A stretch of 64,000 nucleotides of DNA from Phaeosaccion multiseriatum (taxonomy: Eukaryota; Ochrophyta, other classes), in assembly GCA_965112735.1 (NCBI GenBank), contig OZ218965.1:744001-808000 (forward strand). The letters are read 5' to 3'. Below are positions 63,845 to 64,000 of this stretch, in pieces. The notes below the pieces were generated by a model. It made no database searches, was not told the DNA's origin, and was given only the letters and a program-made list of their open reading frames with translations. How positions within the stretch are numbered: the first letter of the stretch is position 1; every line of letters starts with the position of its first letter. The position numbers were made by a program, and so were the translations under genes.

Positions 63845-64000
<156 letters not shown>

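Overview
This is nuclear DNA from a eukaryote, most likely a photosynthetic or other stramenopile such as an ochrophyte alga. Genes are broken by many spliceosomal introns with GT..AG borders. The DNA is GC-rich and saturated with micro- and minisatellites. An internal tract of the vertebrate/stramenopile-type telomere repeat TTAGGG is present, as are LRR-ROCO genes built from one-repeat exons (an architecture known from brown algae) and a relic of the GC(T)K..GGVC.RHG zinc-cluster repeats common in stramenopiles. No photosynthesis gene is present, so the lineage call is an inference.

Left third (1-24 kb), ordinary single-copy genes: MutY adenine DNA glycosylase (-, runs off the left edge); a small acidic protein of unknown function (+); an SKA3-like kinetochore protein with a winged-helix C-terminus (-, 7 exons); a 17-exon ankyrin-repeat/TPR protein (+); a Gln/His/Pro-rich protein (+); and the GPN-loop GTPase GPN3 (+, 5 exons). 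The multi-exon models were derived by hand, and in every one the splice phases close to an uninterrupted reading frame.

Middle (24-47 kb), a dynamic accessory region: a truncated repeat copy A, an orphan fragment of a TRRAP/Tra1-like gene, an interstitial telomeric tract, a small membrane-anchored protein, then two copies (B about 28.2-37.6 kb, C about 39.7-47.2 kb) of a composite unit. Each unit carries relics of a Helitron/PIF1-type helicase, a relic related to the membrane protein, and a large LRR-ROC-COR-TIR gene on the minus strand. The LRR domain is encoded by a string of 72-bp, same-phase exons, about 19 in copy B and about 8 in copy C. Copy B also carries two MITE-like foldback insertions and a scar that looks like fusion of two ROCO genes. 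A Ty3/gypsy integrase relic lies between the copies. I regard this cluster as the most interesting part of the window: a rapidly reshaped family of candidate receptors with a TIR effector domain.

Right third (47-64 kb), ordinary genes again: CIAO2B/MIP18 (cytosolic Fe-S targeting), an Ala-rich small ORF, a PPR-SMR protein, a pfkB-family sugar kinase (8 exons), a decayed zinc-repeat fragment, and RTEL1 (DEAH helicase, harmonin-like domain, PIP box, RING), whose 5' end lies beyond the right edge. Across the window, introns often begin with a microsatellite whose unit continues the 5' splice-site hexamer.
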